A stretch of 64,000 nucleotides of DNA from Rhynchospora pubera. Taxonomy: Eukaryota > Streptophyta > Magnoliopsida > Poales > Cyperaceae. The stretch is taken from contig CM051462.1 in NCBI GenBank assembly GCA_028095005.1, positions 176,089,955-176,153,954 on the forward strand, in the 5' to 3' direction. The notes under the pieces are model-generated. The model had not been told where the DNA came from. It did not search any database and saw only the letters and a list, made by a program, of their open reading frames with translations. A program made the translations under genes and the position numbers. The stretch's first letter is position 1; every line of letters begins with the position of its first letter. Of this stretch, positions 20,359-31,503 are shown in pieces.

Positions 20359-20731
20359 TAGGGGTGACAACGGTATATCATTTACTGTTTTCTGTGGACG
20401 TTCGGTCCAAACGAAATAGTAAACGGTACAAAATACTATTTCATTTTTAGAAACGGAACGGTAAACAAAATGAAAGGACATACTGTTGCTGCAACGGAAC
20501 GGTAAATGGAATGGTCTATTTCGCTTCCATTTTGACAAATACTGTAGTTTTTAGTGTAAAAAAAAGTTGTTCCGTTCCGTTCCGTCCAAACAAAACGAAT
20601 AACGGAATGAAATGATATTTTGTTTTCTGAAACGGAACGAAAAACAGAATTGAATGGACATACCGTTACTAGTAAGGAACGGCAAATGAAATGGTCTATT
20701 CTGTTGCCGTTTCTAACGTTCAACAGGCCTA
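20359..20731. mobile_element. hAT-type MITE, 373 bp
   Basis: It starts TAGGGGTGACAACGG and ends CGTTCAACAGGCCTA, and is flanked by the perfect 8-bp duplication TTTCTAGC (20351-20358 and 20732-20739). The inside is made of repeated AACGGAACGG / CGTTCCGTT words. The 8-bp duplication and TAGGG..TG ends mark hAT elements. Confidence 0.88.
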
Positions 20732-20801
20732 TTTCTAGCACACTCACATTTCCGTGGAGACTTCTAGGAAGTCAAGTGATGAATTCAGCAACTTCTGTTA
20801 A

Positions 20802-23800
20802 TCTATAGTATTAATTAAAATCCGTGGGTGTCGATGACCGTTTTTTTGTTGGAAGCACGACACGGCGATCACAACCGTCCCCTTCGTCTTCGCGATTAGA
20901 TTTGCTCGCTTACGAGTCATTTTTTCCTCTTTCTTTAATTTTCCTTTTTTCCTCTTTCTTCCCAGTTCCCAATCTCACGCCACCAGGCCACCTGCCATTT
21001 ACTTTGACGTGGTGTGCGGCCTCCTCAACTTCTCAATTCCCCCTCCAGCCGTTTGTGCCCAAGTCCCTTATCTCCTCTGAATGGCCACGCCTTCCTCCGG
21101 TGCTTCGACACATCTCCTTGCATAGCCGTCGAAAATCGAGCCATGCCTCGCCTCACACGTTTTCGCACCGTAAACTGCTACCTTCGCACCTCCTTTGGCT
21201 TCAATCGAAGGTATGTGTCTTTCAACTCCCATTGCTGAAATAATTTGTTTTAATTTTTGTGTAACACAAGGTAATTTTTTATCGTCTATTGTTTGCACAG
21301 TTGCCGATTGAAGTAATTTGTACATCTAATATTCTTTTTGCTTTCCTAATTTCGTTTTTTTGATTTAATTTCATCCTTAATTCAGCTAAAGAAAAAAAAA
21401 CACAAACACGTAGATTGGATTTCGGTATAGATTGTGTTCTAGCAATTAAAGGGTATATAATTGCAAAAAAATCTGTACGTGTGTGATTTAGATAAAGGTT
21501 GTATTCTAGCAATTAAAGGCGTATTATTTCTCAAAAAGAAAAAAAAGTAATGTATACTTTTTATTTACTCATGTAGCAACTTCCTCCTCTAAAAAGTAAA
21601 TTGTCTCACCTTTCATTTATGTTCTGTTCTGTCATTAAAGTTCTATTTTATTCTGAAGGTTTCATTATTTTGACAAAATAAACTCTCAATAAGCTAGAAG
21701 TCATTATGTTCCTGAAACAAATTTGAATGAGGTGGCATCAGGTCATTAGAAAACGATTTGAGAATTAAATTGTTGAGCTCTCCTATAATTTTACATGCTT
21801 CCTGGTGTCTATATTGATCTGTGGTTTAAGGCATAAACACAATTTTGTTAAGAATACTTCAAAATTAGTAAATAGCGTTAAACTTGATTAACCATATAAT
21901 TTTAAGCTAATTTTCCACTAACATTAACAAAAAATTGTTCAAAATATTACCTACTTTTTAATATTACCTATAATTTTAGATCCATTTCGCAAGTGATAAC
22001 TTTATTGTGGTTTGAGCATGCCAGGAATCTAAAATTTGTTAATGCTGAGATGTTTTTGATTAAACTCTAAACCCATTGAAATGAGGCTTTTCTATTCGTA
22101 ATTCTCATCGAAGTTGCACAAGAAAATTGATAGTCAATGTTAATTGGTAAGAACCTTTCTTTTTTCCATTTGTTCAATATGTTGAAGATTTTGATTAACC
22201 GATTGATCAGGCTTGGATGCCAATTAATCACATCCTCAAGGGAGCTAAACTGTATAATGAAAGGGAACTAAATAGTTGGTATGGATATATTAGAATTTAG
22301 TTGTTAAAGCTCAAATCTCTATATTTTTTATACTGTTTAGCTACCTTGAGGATGTGATTTATTACTTAAATATGAGGGGAATTGGTTATGATTTTTAGCT
22401 TTCAACATTTCATCTTTTACGATAACTAGATCGTAAGAATAAGAACTTCTCAATTTTTCAATTTCTATTTCCATGTGCTAAATTTTCAGGTGACCAGCTT
22501 TATGTACCTAACAAATCCGGCTACTTTCAATTTTGATTTTTTTTTATGTACCTAACAAATCTGGTTGCTTAAAGTATATTAGTTAATTTGTAGCTTACTT
22601 TTTGCTAAATTTCTGATCTAATTGCTAACTCAAATGGTCTTTCAATTCTACTTAAAGACCTTAACTTTTGAACTGCACCATAACTGAGTTAATGGCTGGA
22701 TGAGTGACCTAACTATACTCTCTAGGTTATAACACCATCAGGTAAAAGAAATGCAATCTACAATTTAGTCAAGACAGACAAATGATGGTACATATACTGG
22801 CGGTGGTGAGACAATTGGATGTTTTTCTTTTAGAAGGTCTCTGATCAGGTTTTCAAAACATGACAAACATAAAGTAAAGCTTATTACTAAAATATTTAAA
22901 TTACTGTCCTAACGTTGCTTCTTGGAATAGGACATTAATTTTATCTCTTTATTTTAATTTAATTCAAGAATGTCAGGTTCAACACTTCAACTGTTACCAC
23001 TTTGCGATCAGTGAGCTACTTCCTTCAAAGGTTATCTAGATCTCCTACTTCAAATTTTTTATGTTAATGCTTCATCAAATTTAATAATACTTTTTTTCTA
23101 AAAGTATGGGAATCTTAATATTTATTAATAGGAATAGATGCATGATAATTAATATTGATTATTTATCAGATCTAATAAATGATAAAATTTTTATTTTGTC
23201 AAATTCCAACTATGCCCTTCATCTGACCAGTCTTCAAACATGTTTATATCTAATGCACTTCTAACATTAATTACAAAATTCATGCTCCTCTAATATTCAA
23301 TTATTATGGCCTACACTAAGATGCTTGCTATGCATTTTAGAAATGGGTCAATAAAATCAGTTATATAATAAAATTGTAGTGTCCTTGCCACTGTTATAAA
23401 AGTTCATGTGTCTTTTAACAGTTTATTACATAATCATAAATAAAAAGAAAATCGGTTTTTTGTTCATAGTCTGCCAAATATATAACTTTACAATAGTTTA
23501 TTGGTCTGTCGAATTTGATGGTTGGCTATATATTGATATTCATTATATCCAATTGGATAACAATATGCTGGCAAAGAAGCACAAAAAAAAAAGTGAGTTC
23601 ATGGATGCCTTGCTGGTATATGATGCATTTTAATTGATGATATCAGGAGCTGATCAACAGAATAAGAGAGGTAGTGATATGTGTACATCATGAATTTATT
23701 AGTCACTTTAAATGCAGTTATGCATATTATTGATCGTTTGTTTCATGTTGTACATAACATTTTTATTTTTATGATTTTTTTTCCAACATAATTTCTCTAA

Positions 23801-24515
23801 TCAGGCATAAAAATATGTTGTTCTATAACAAAAATAAAAGGACTGGGGGCTGAATGGGTGGGTGGACAATGGAGGTTATGCTTGCTTTAGTAGGGTGGAC
23901 AATGATCGTGTGTTTCAACCTAATTTTATTCGGTAATTTGTCTCACAATTCTTCAACACTTTTTATTATGGTAAAATTTTCATTAAAGTAGGTTATGTTA
24001 TTAAAATGTTAGAAATCATGCATTGTAAGTCTATAAAAAATAATTGTAATATTGTGTATTAAACTCATTTTTATTCAGTAATGTAGATAATTATTTTGTT
24101 TGGTTTTTAGTTATATATTAATGTAATATATAGGAAAAAAAGTGCATATATATAAGGCTTTAGCGTGAACACTAGAGCATAATTGTTACCAAGCAATGAC
24201 ATGAATGTATGTTATGGCAAAGATGCAACTAATTTCTTAAATATAAGTAAACTTTTTTTAAATCCTTTGCCCTATAAAATTTAAATATAAACAACAAAGA
24301 TGTTTAAAATTAAACTAAAATCAAAGAAAACTGTGTGTATTAGGTTTAATTATAAAGTAATATAGAATTGAAATTAATCTTTTTTTTTGTTGCCTCTTTA
24401 GTTCTCTATAAATGCTCATTAAAAAAAAGAAATAAAATATAAATTATTAGTAGTTTTTAAAAATAAAATATAAAAATTACGCTAAGGCGCGGCGAAGCCG
24501 CGCTTCTCCACCTAG
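20802..24515 (+). mobile_element. Non-autonomous Helitron, 3.7 kb, both ends visible
   Basis: The 5' end reads TCTATAGTATTAATTAAAA after a host A. The 3' end has the 7-bp-stem hairpin GCGCGGC-GAA-GCCGCGC (24487-24503), then CTTCTCCAC, CTAG and a host T. Insertion between A and T without a target duplication, a TC start and a hairpin plus CTAG end are the Helitron signature. No Rep-helicase was seen. The first 440 bp (20824-21243) are clearly G+C-richer and open in two frames, possibly a captured promoter or gene fragment. The rest is AT-rich and intron-like. Confidence 0.8.
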
Positions 24516-24585
24516 TATAACTTGAGGCGTGTGAATCACTGTCAACGCTTCCTACCTAACTTCGTTGAACTCACTCACCATCAAC

Positions 24586-26093
24586 TAGACCTGTCAAAAT
24601 GTTAACAATTTAACGTTTTAACGTTCCCTTCCGCACCCACGGAACGTTAAACGTAACCCATTTTGGTTACGTTTGGCCCAACGTAACGTAAGCGGAAATG
24701 GGTCGTAATTTCCGTTGAAAAACGTAACGTAAACGTCACAGCCCATTTCCGTTACGTTTATTTACGTTAATTCCGCCGGCCCACTAAAAACTCGAGCAGT
24801 CCAAGCATTTCTCTATCGTTGGCCCATAAAAAAATCTGGCGAAGATACAAAAACTTGCCAACCCTAAGCGCCGCTCTCTCCGTGTCATTTCTCTCTCGAT
24901 TGTGTCTCTCTCTTTCTTTCTCTGTCGATTGTGTCTCTCTTTCCGATCTATGAGTGTGTAAGACAACACGAGAGACCAAGAAAAGATACAGTGTTTCTCG
25001 ATTGCGTCTCTCTCTCTCCGATCTGTGAGTGTTTCTTTTGATTGAAGTGCTGATGCATGAGAGTGTGTGTGTCTCTCTACGGCTCTACTTGTGAATAGAG
25101 ACCAAGAAAAAGAAGAGAAGAAATAGGTAAACTTCTGCAATTTTTATTTGTACCTTTTTTCTCTAATTTTTTTATTGATTTTTTTTCCTTAAATTTTGAT
25201 TTTTGCCTTTTATTTTTTGTAGTCGTGATTTGGGAACTTGTGAGTTGTTTGACTCTCTTGTCTTTTAATGACAGGTGAGGTATTCTCAATCATTTTGGAA
25301 CATTTTGTATGCCTTGCATTATGTTTAGATGTTTACAAGGCATTTTGGATCCATCAGATACTTGTGTAGTTGTGTACTTGTGTAATTCTTTGGCTCTTTG
25401 CATAGTTGCATGGTTGAAGCCTGGAGTTGGCTTAGCTTGTTAGATTACGCTGGATTATGTTGTTTTTGGGTGGTTGAAGCCTGGAGTTGTAACAAGTGCA
25501 CAAGTACACAACTTCTGCACTTGTGCAACTCTTTGGCTCCTCGGATCTCAAGCAGTGACCTTCAATGATGATTCATGTGTTTTATGATTTTCTATTTAGC
25601 CATTGGCTGAGATTGGTATAAACTGAGGAGATAGCTTGAGGTCTGAGTTGAATTCAAAGTGTTTGTTTTATGTAATAGCTTGAGATCTGAGTTGAATTCA
25701 AACTGAGGAGATATGCTTGGTTTATGTAATAGCTTAAGATGTGAAAACTGTTTGGCTTACTTGCTTAAGATGTAATTTGTCATCTTTATTTTCTTTGCTA
25801 TGTTGAGATTTGTTGGCTGGCTTATTTATTAGTTTGTACTTACAAAATTTTTATTTTAGTTGATATAGTTTATAAACTGTTTTTGGTTACTTAGTTGTAG
25901 CAAAAACGGAAGCAACGTTTTAACGTTATTAACGTTTCTTCCGTTAAGATACATGTAACATTAAGCGGAATGAAAAAGCTTTACGTTTAATAAATGAAAC
26001 GTTAAACGTTACAAAAATTATTTCCGTCACATTAACGTAACATTAAACGTAAGAGGGGATTTCCGTGAATGTTACTAACGTTTGACAGGTCTA
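24586..26093. mobile_element. Non-autonomous hAT element, 1.5 kb
   Basis: The ends TAGACCTGTCAAA and GTTTGACAGGTCTA are perfect partners over 10 bases and are flanked by the 8-bp duplication CCATCAAC (24578-24585 and 26094-26101). Subterminal zones repeat AACGTTAACGT words. The middle (24790-25890) holds a CT-rich zone with several GATTGTGTCTCTCTC repeats and 5'-UTR-like sequence, and short duplications such as GGTTGAAGCCTGGAGTTG. No transposase is visible. Its right end lies 153 bp before the start codon of the receptor kinase. Confidence 0.88.
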
Positions 26094-26246
26094 CCATCAA
26101 CAGATCAACTAATTGGAAAAAATGTTGCCAATTTTGAATAATGCAAACTAAGTGCTGAGTACGTATCTTTAGTTGACTGGTCTTTCTAGGCTGCCACCAA
26201 ACTGCTTTGAGCTTTGCAAGGATCCACTCTCTTTTTCCTTAACTAA

Positions 26247-28517
26247 ATGGAGATATTCTCATTTGCCATCCTCCTGCTCTGTTCAACCCATCTTACTCAT
26301 GCAAGTAACAAGCTCTCTTCTGGTGAGTCACTCTATTCAAATCAGAGTTTAGTCTCAGAAAACGGTAAATTTGAGTTTGGTTTCTCCAATTTTGATTCAT
26401 CGGTTGACACCAATTACTACATTGCCATTTGGCTCGTACATGAGGATTTAAATAGGAGAATTGTGTGGGTTGGAAACAGAGAAAAGCCTGTCAACATATC
26501 TCAGCCATGTGCATTAAGCCTGTCCCACTATGGGAACTTACTCTTAACCCAGTCTCAGGAACTGATTTGGTCGTCAAATTTAAGAGGAACTCAACAAGTA
26601 AGTAGAGTTCTGGTTCTCCTTGATACTGGAAATCTAGTTTTACTCGATCATATGAACTCAAATAATGTCACATGGCAAAGCTTTGACCATCCAACTGACA
26701 CCTGGCTTCCCGGAGCCTGGCTTGGGTCTAGTAGCATGAATGGCAACACAACAAATTTCTCTCTTACATCGTGGAAAGACATTAATGACCCCTCCTCCGG
26801 AAATTATAATCTAGAAAGAGGTCCATTGCTTGGAAAGTGGGATTTCATCTTGACACAAGTAGAAAACAAAACAAGGTATCCCATCACTTTACCCTCACGT
26901 TTACCTATAGTCAATTATGATATTGGTTTGATTACTATTAACACTACTGAAATCCCTCCATTTAGTCTGAAATTAAGTACTGACGGGGTAATAACTATTT
27001 GGGAAGGGGATGTTGAGTTCTATAGTAACCCTTGTGGTTTTGGGAGCTGTGGTCCTTTCGGCATCTGTGTATCTGCAAATTTGAGGTACTTCTGGTCATG
27101 CGTATGTCCATCTGGTTTTGAACCCAAATCTTCTGAAGATTTTGCTGTTCAAAACTATGGTGCAGGGTGTGAAAGAAATTATCTATGGGACTGCACTGCA
27201 AATTCTTCTACTGATTCAAACAAATACACATTCCATTTGTTGAATAATCTAACGTCTTGGCCCTATAACAAGCAGTACATTGGTTCTCAAAGCAAGAGAG
27301 AATGTGAAATTGCTTGTCTAATTAACTGTAGTTGCACTGCCTATGCTTCTGATGACATCTATTGCTATCATTGGTATGAAGAACTGTCAGGATTGATTAT
27401 TCGTGAAGACCAGTCACCAGGGGAATCAATTTATATTCGTTTGTTAACCTCTGATTCGACAACCAAATGGATTGACTACAAACATATAATGTTGATCATA
27501 GGAGGGGTTTTCTTTTTTGTGCTTATGCTTTTGTTGTTTCTCAGGATATTTAGAGGGAAACTCCTGTGTGTTCCAACGCTAAAGATTGATGATTATGTTA
27601 GCGTTTACACCTATGCACAGATGAAGAGTGCAACAAAAAACTTTTCTGCTAAACTCGGAGAAGGAGGCTTTGGGAGTGTTTTCATTGGGCAATCATCAGA
27701 TTTTACTGAAATAGCTGTGAAGAAATTGAAAATTGTGGACCAAGAGAAGAAGCAGTTTAGGACAGAGGTCCAAACACTAGGAATTATTCAGCACACTAAT
27801 CTTGTCCGCCTTCTTGGGTTTTGTGCTGAAGGCAGTAAAAGGCTTCTTGTTTATGAGTACATGCCGAAGGGTTCTTTGAATTCCCATCTCTTCAAAGAAA
27901 GCTCTAACAGTTTATGTTGGAAAGATAGATATAAAATTGCAATAGGGACAGCAAGAGGGTTAGCCTATTTGCATGAACAATGCAGAGATTGCATCATTCA
28001 TTGTGACATCAAGCCAGAAAATGTGCTCCTCGATGAAAATTTCTCCCCGAAAATTGCTGATTTTGGAATGGCAAAACTTCTTGGCAGAGACTTCAGTCGA
28101 GCATTGACCACAATTAGGGGGACAATTGGATATTTAGCACCTGAGTGGTTTTCAGGAGTTGCAATAACAAAAAAGGCCGATGTTTATAGCTTCGGCTTGA
28201 TGCTTTTTGAAATAATATCAGGGAAGAGGAATAAAAGCAAATTTAATAATAGAAGGTACCCCTATTTTCCCCTTTATGCCACTATGAAAATGAATGAAGG
28301 AGAGGTTCTATGCTTGCTCGACAGAAAACTTTGCGGAAATGTGAATATAGTCGAGCTGATACGAGCATGTAAAGTTGCAGGATGGTGCATACAAGATTCT
28401 GAAGCTTGCCGGCCATCTATGGGAAAGGTTGTACTGATGCTCCAAGGTGTCATCGATGTAGGGATCCCTCCTGTTCCGCATTCTCTCCTAAATCTTGTGG
28501 ATGCTGAGGAATACTAA
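26247..28517 (+). CDS. G-type lectin S-receptor-like Ser/Thr protein kinase
   Basis: An intronless gene of 756 codons in the At2g19130-like group. A signal peptide (1-19) is followed by a B-lectin domain (about 22-150), an S-locus-like region, a Cys-rich EGF-like part (about 263-310), a PAN/apple domain (about 316-400) and a membrane span at 413-433. The cytosolic kinase has GEGGFG at 471-476, Lys492, HCDIKPEN with catalytic Asp587, DFG at 605-607 and APEW at 631-634, so all key residues are present. HCD in place of HRD makes it a non-RD kinase, a class common in immune receptors. It would sense an outside ligand at the plasma membrane; the ligand is unknown. At 756 residues it is a little shorter than its relatives, mainly in the S-locus region and the tail. 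A hAT element lies 153 bp upstream, so its promoter is unusually short or partly transposon-derived. Confidence 0.92.
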   Translation: MEIFSFAILLLCSTHLTHASNKLSSGESLYSNQSLVSENGKFEFGFSNFDSSVDTNYYIAIWLVHEDLNRRIVWVGNREKPVNISQPCALSLSHYGNLLLTQSQELIWSSNLRGTQQVSRVLVLLDTGNLVLLDHMNSNNVTWQSFDHPTDTWLPGAWLGSSSMNGNTTNFSLTSWKDINDPSSGNYNLERGPLLGKWDFILTQVENKTRYPITLPSRLPIVNYDIGLITINTTEIPPFSLKLSTDGVITIWEGDVEFYSNPCGFGSCGPFGICVSANLRYFWSCVCPSGFEPKSSEDFAVQNYGAGCERNYLWDCTANSSTDSNKYTFHLLNNLTSWPYNKQYIGSQSKRECEIACLINCSCTAYASDDIYCYHWYEELSGLIIREDQSPGESIYIRLLTSDSTTKWIDYKHIMLIIGGVFFFVLMLLLFLRIFRGKLLCVPTLKIDDYVSVYTYAQMKSATKNFSAKLGEGGFGSVFIGQSSDFTEIAVKKLKIVDQEKKQFRTEVQTLGIIQHTNLVRLLGFCAEGSKRLLVYEYMPKGSLNSHLFKESSNSLCWKDRYKIAIGTARGLAYLHEQCRDCIIHCDIKPENVLLDENFSPKIADFGMAKLLGRDFSRALTTIRGTIGYLAPEWFSGVAITKKADVYSFGLMLFEIISGKRNKSKFNNRRYPYFPLYATMKMNEGEVLCLLDRKLCGNVNIVELIRACKVAGWCIQDSEACRPSMGKVVLMLQGVIDVGIPPVPHSLLNLVDAEEY

Positions 28518-28813
28518 TTTAATAAACATTTTTAAGGCTAAGGCAGTAAACTTAAAATATTTTGGTGGATTATTATTGTATAAGTGGTCTTTTAATTTGT
28601 GTTATATAATTGGTCTATTCAACTGTGTGTTTTCTTCTTCTTTTTTTTTTTGTTTTACAAGCTGTCAGTTAAGAGAAGGTCATGATATGCTGATTTAAGT
28701 TATTCAACTCTAGTCTGCTAATTCCTTTTTTCAACTTTTAAGAAACTAGAAACCAATGTAAAATATTTTATTCAACTTGGTGTTTTACTCGAGAGAATAG
28801 ACAGCAAGGGAAA

Positions 28814-29175
28814 TGATGATTGTGGTGAGAGAGAAAGAGAGAGTAAATGATTTATTAACCAATTGTGTGTTTACAATTACAGGGGTCTTTGTATACATAG
28901 CTATCACTAGTAATATTGAATACAAAGACAAATACAAAAAGCAAATTACTTAAAAGACAATCTAGATTAGTCTAGATACATGACGGGGAATGAATCTTAA
29001 TCTGAGCACCGTGTCTCACTTTGCTGGTAATCTTGAATGGATGACTTGAGTGTCGAGTTACTCTTCAGTGGACTGGATCTGTCCAGTCTTGTTCATTATA
29101 CAATGGTAGAGTCATAAAGAGGATTTGTGGGTGGAACACTGGGTTATGAACTGTTGCGAATTCGCAATACTAACA
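28814..29175 (-). mobile_element. Solo LTR of a copia element
   Basis: Read on the minus strand it starts TGTTAGTATTGCG, carries a GTATACAAAGACC promoter-like stretch and an AATAAATC poly(A)-like signal, and ends in a CT-rich tract, ACCACAATCATCA. This is the usual layout of a short copia LTR. No clear 5-bp target duplication was found, so the ends are approximate. It lies about 300 bp after the receptor kinase gene. 29176-29925 shows no gene. Confidence 0.6.
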
Positions 29176-29925
29176 AAACCCCACAACAATCAAGATTTCT
29201 GTCATTGTTTTTTTGAATTGAATCAAGATTTCTGTCAAGCTCTGCTTTTACCGGTAACATTAGGCCTATTAAAAAAAATGAGGCATTTGATCCGAAAACT
29301 ACGATGAATCTTTTACAAAATTGGACTGCTGTTACGGGCATACAGCTACCAAGAGAATTCAACTCGAGTAGGCAAAGGTGCAGAATTAAGATCTTGAGGC
29401 TAATCCAGAGGTGGTCGTAATGGTTGCCACTTTAAGCCTATTCAAGTCTAATCTCCGATGCTCACCAAGTGCTCGACCAAATGTCTCTTGGAGAAAATTC
29501 TGATTTTGTGGTTTTCTTCTCCTCCAAAACCTTCTCAAGCCCTTCTCGTTGTCTTATACTGCCCTCTGTGAACGTATTATCACATTTGCAAACTAGCAGT
29601 TTAATTGTACTTTTAAGAGAACGTTTAACCAATTTTTTTTCTTTAACAGGTTCTTATGCTCTGTGGTTTTGGTTTTCTATGAAAAACATGTGAGCGATAT
29701 GGACCTAAGGAACATAAAAATGATTAAGTTTAGGACGTTACCCCTGGAATGGTCGACCATCCTATACTTATATAGTCTCTTTTGACGCAGCAGTCACAGC
29801 GGTTGGTACCAGTTCCAGTTACAGTTCCACACCAGTGACACCACTGTGCTTGGAAAAAGTTTTTATGTTAAAAATACAGAATTGACGCGTTTTGATACGA
29901 GGACTTCAAATTAACTACTTTAATC

Positions 29926-31503
29926 GAAGTGTGGCAACAAATTTTAAAAATGAGGGAAGTGTTTAGAAATCAAGTGAGGTGGCAGCTAGGCAATGGCTCT
30001 AAGGTCCTGGCTCTATCACAGCCATGGTTTGATTGGTCGGTGCAATGGGAAGCAACACATGCTGATCGGAAACTGAAAGTAAGCTCGGTTGTTGATGAGC
30101 GCTCACCATATCAGGTGCAGAGGATAGTGGCAATATCAAATAAACCTGATGCGCAAAGCCAAGTAGAGGATACATTGATATGGAAAAATTCACAGAGTGG
30201 AAAGTACTCAGTGAAAGAAGGCTATAAGGAGCAAACGAAACAGACTAATGGGCTAGCAGGATCCAATGTTCAATGGAATTTTATTTGGAAATGCAAGAAT
30301 ATTATTCCAAAGATCAAAATTTTTCTGTGGAGATTGTTACATAAAGGATTGCCTTTGGCGACAAATATGCATGCAAGAATGTCAAACTTCAGCCCTGCTT
30401 GCCAGCGGTGTCATGAAGAAAATGAATTCGAAATGCACTGCATGTTTTTCCGCAACACATCAAGACAGGTGTGGTTTGCCAGCCCTTTAGGGGTTCGAGT
30501 GCATGCACTACCGATGGACATTGTAAATACAGTTCAACAGATGATGGGCACTTTGGATGAGGAAGGAATAAAAATATTTGCACAGACCTTGTGGGAAATA
30601 TGGAAGCAAAGAAATAAAGTTGTGATGGAGCACAGTCCTTTTGACATGCGAGAAGTTTTGCAAAGAGTTCAAGTAGCGTGTAACCCATGTCAGGAAAGAA
30701 TCAATGAAGGTCATACAGGGGGCACCCGAATGCATGAAAAATATGAGTATTGTAGTGAGGGGTGGCAGGTAATTGTGGATGCTTCTTGGGATACTTCAAA
30801 TAATGCAGGCGGGGCGTATGTATTATATCACAGGGGATGTCTGCATTCTGTCGGACTACATCATTTTGAGGTCCATAATCCGTTTCATGCAGAAGCATCA
30901 GCTTTGAAGGAGGCTATGAGTTATGCGTATGATAAAATGGGGTTAGCAAGGGAGATAAGGGTGCAATTTTTCTCAGACTGCATGAATTTGGTAGGGGCAG
31001 TCAATCAAGAGGATCTTACCGAATTGCCATCCTGGAGAGCAAAAGATACAGTGCAACAAATCATTACAAGGTTAGAAGAGGGGTATGAAGGACTGGACAT
31101 AGAGTTTGTGCAGAGGGGAGCAGTTCAGCAGGCACATGAGTTGGCAAACGTGGCTAGGAGGAATAAAATCAGTTATCAAGGAACAACACATATGGCGCTG
31201 CATCAACATGCAAGGATTTCCAATTGCATTGATGAGAATTTTTTCCAATGAGTGCTGGAGGCTCCACCATGAAAAGATTGGTTCCAACTGGTGCTTGTTT
31301 TGGTTTAATTTTTTATGTTAATTATTTCATGTTGAACTTTATTTAGTATTTTTTTCCTTCTGTTTTCATTTTGTACCGGTAAGGTAGCGGCTGTAGTAGT
31401 GGCTTTTGGGTTTCTGGCACCAGAGGTTTGAACCGTTGTTGTAATGTAAACTTTAAGTTTCAATAAAATTGGCCTACGGGTTTTATCAAAAAAAAAAAAA
31501 AAA
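29926..31503 (+). mobile_element. 5'-truncated LINE (L1-type) with poly(A) tail
   Basis: A LINE ORF2 tail is followed by a 3' UTR and a run of A at about 31488-31503. The element starts abruptly inside ORF2, which is normal for 5'-truncated LINE copies. A short AATCGA match before the start and after the A-run may be the remains of the target duplication. That evidence is weak. Confidence 0.85.
29929..31251 (+). pseudogene. LINE ORF2 C-terminal fragment: zf-RVT and RNase H
   Basis: An open frame of 440 codons. The zinc-binding reverse-transcriptase tail (zf-RVT) covers about residues 85-180, with WRLLHKGLPLA and the cysteine/histidine set C158, C161, H170, C171. An RNase H domain of the plant type follows, with acidic residues at about D284 (VDASWD), E322 (HAEASALKEA) and D350 (FSDCMN). 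The absence of stops over 1.3 kb suggests a fairly recent insertion. It lacks the endonuclease and RT domains, so it cannot move by itself. The listed start is the first ATG-like codon of the fragment, not a natural start. Confidence 0.85.

Noticed and set aside
20824..21243. A host gene of 139 codons
   Set aside because: Composition is Ser/Pro-rich with no recognised domain, and the stretch lies just inside the 5' end of a Helitron, so it is treated as possible captured sequence.
24786..25140. Minus-strand frames rich in Arg, Glu and Thr inside the hAT element
   Set aside because: They come from GA/CT simple repeats and have no domain.
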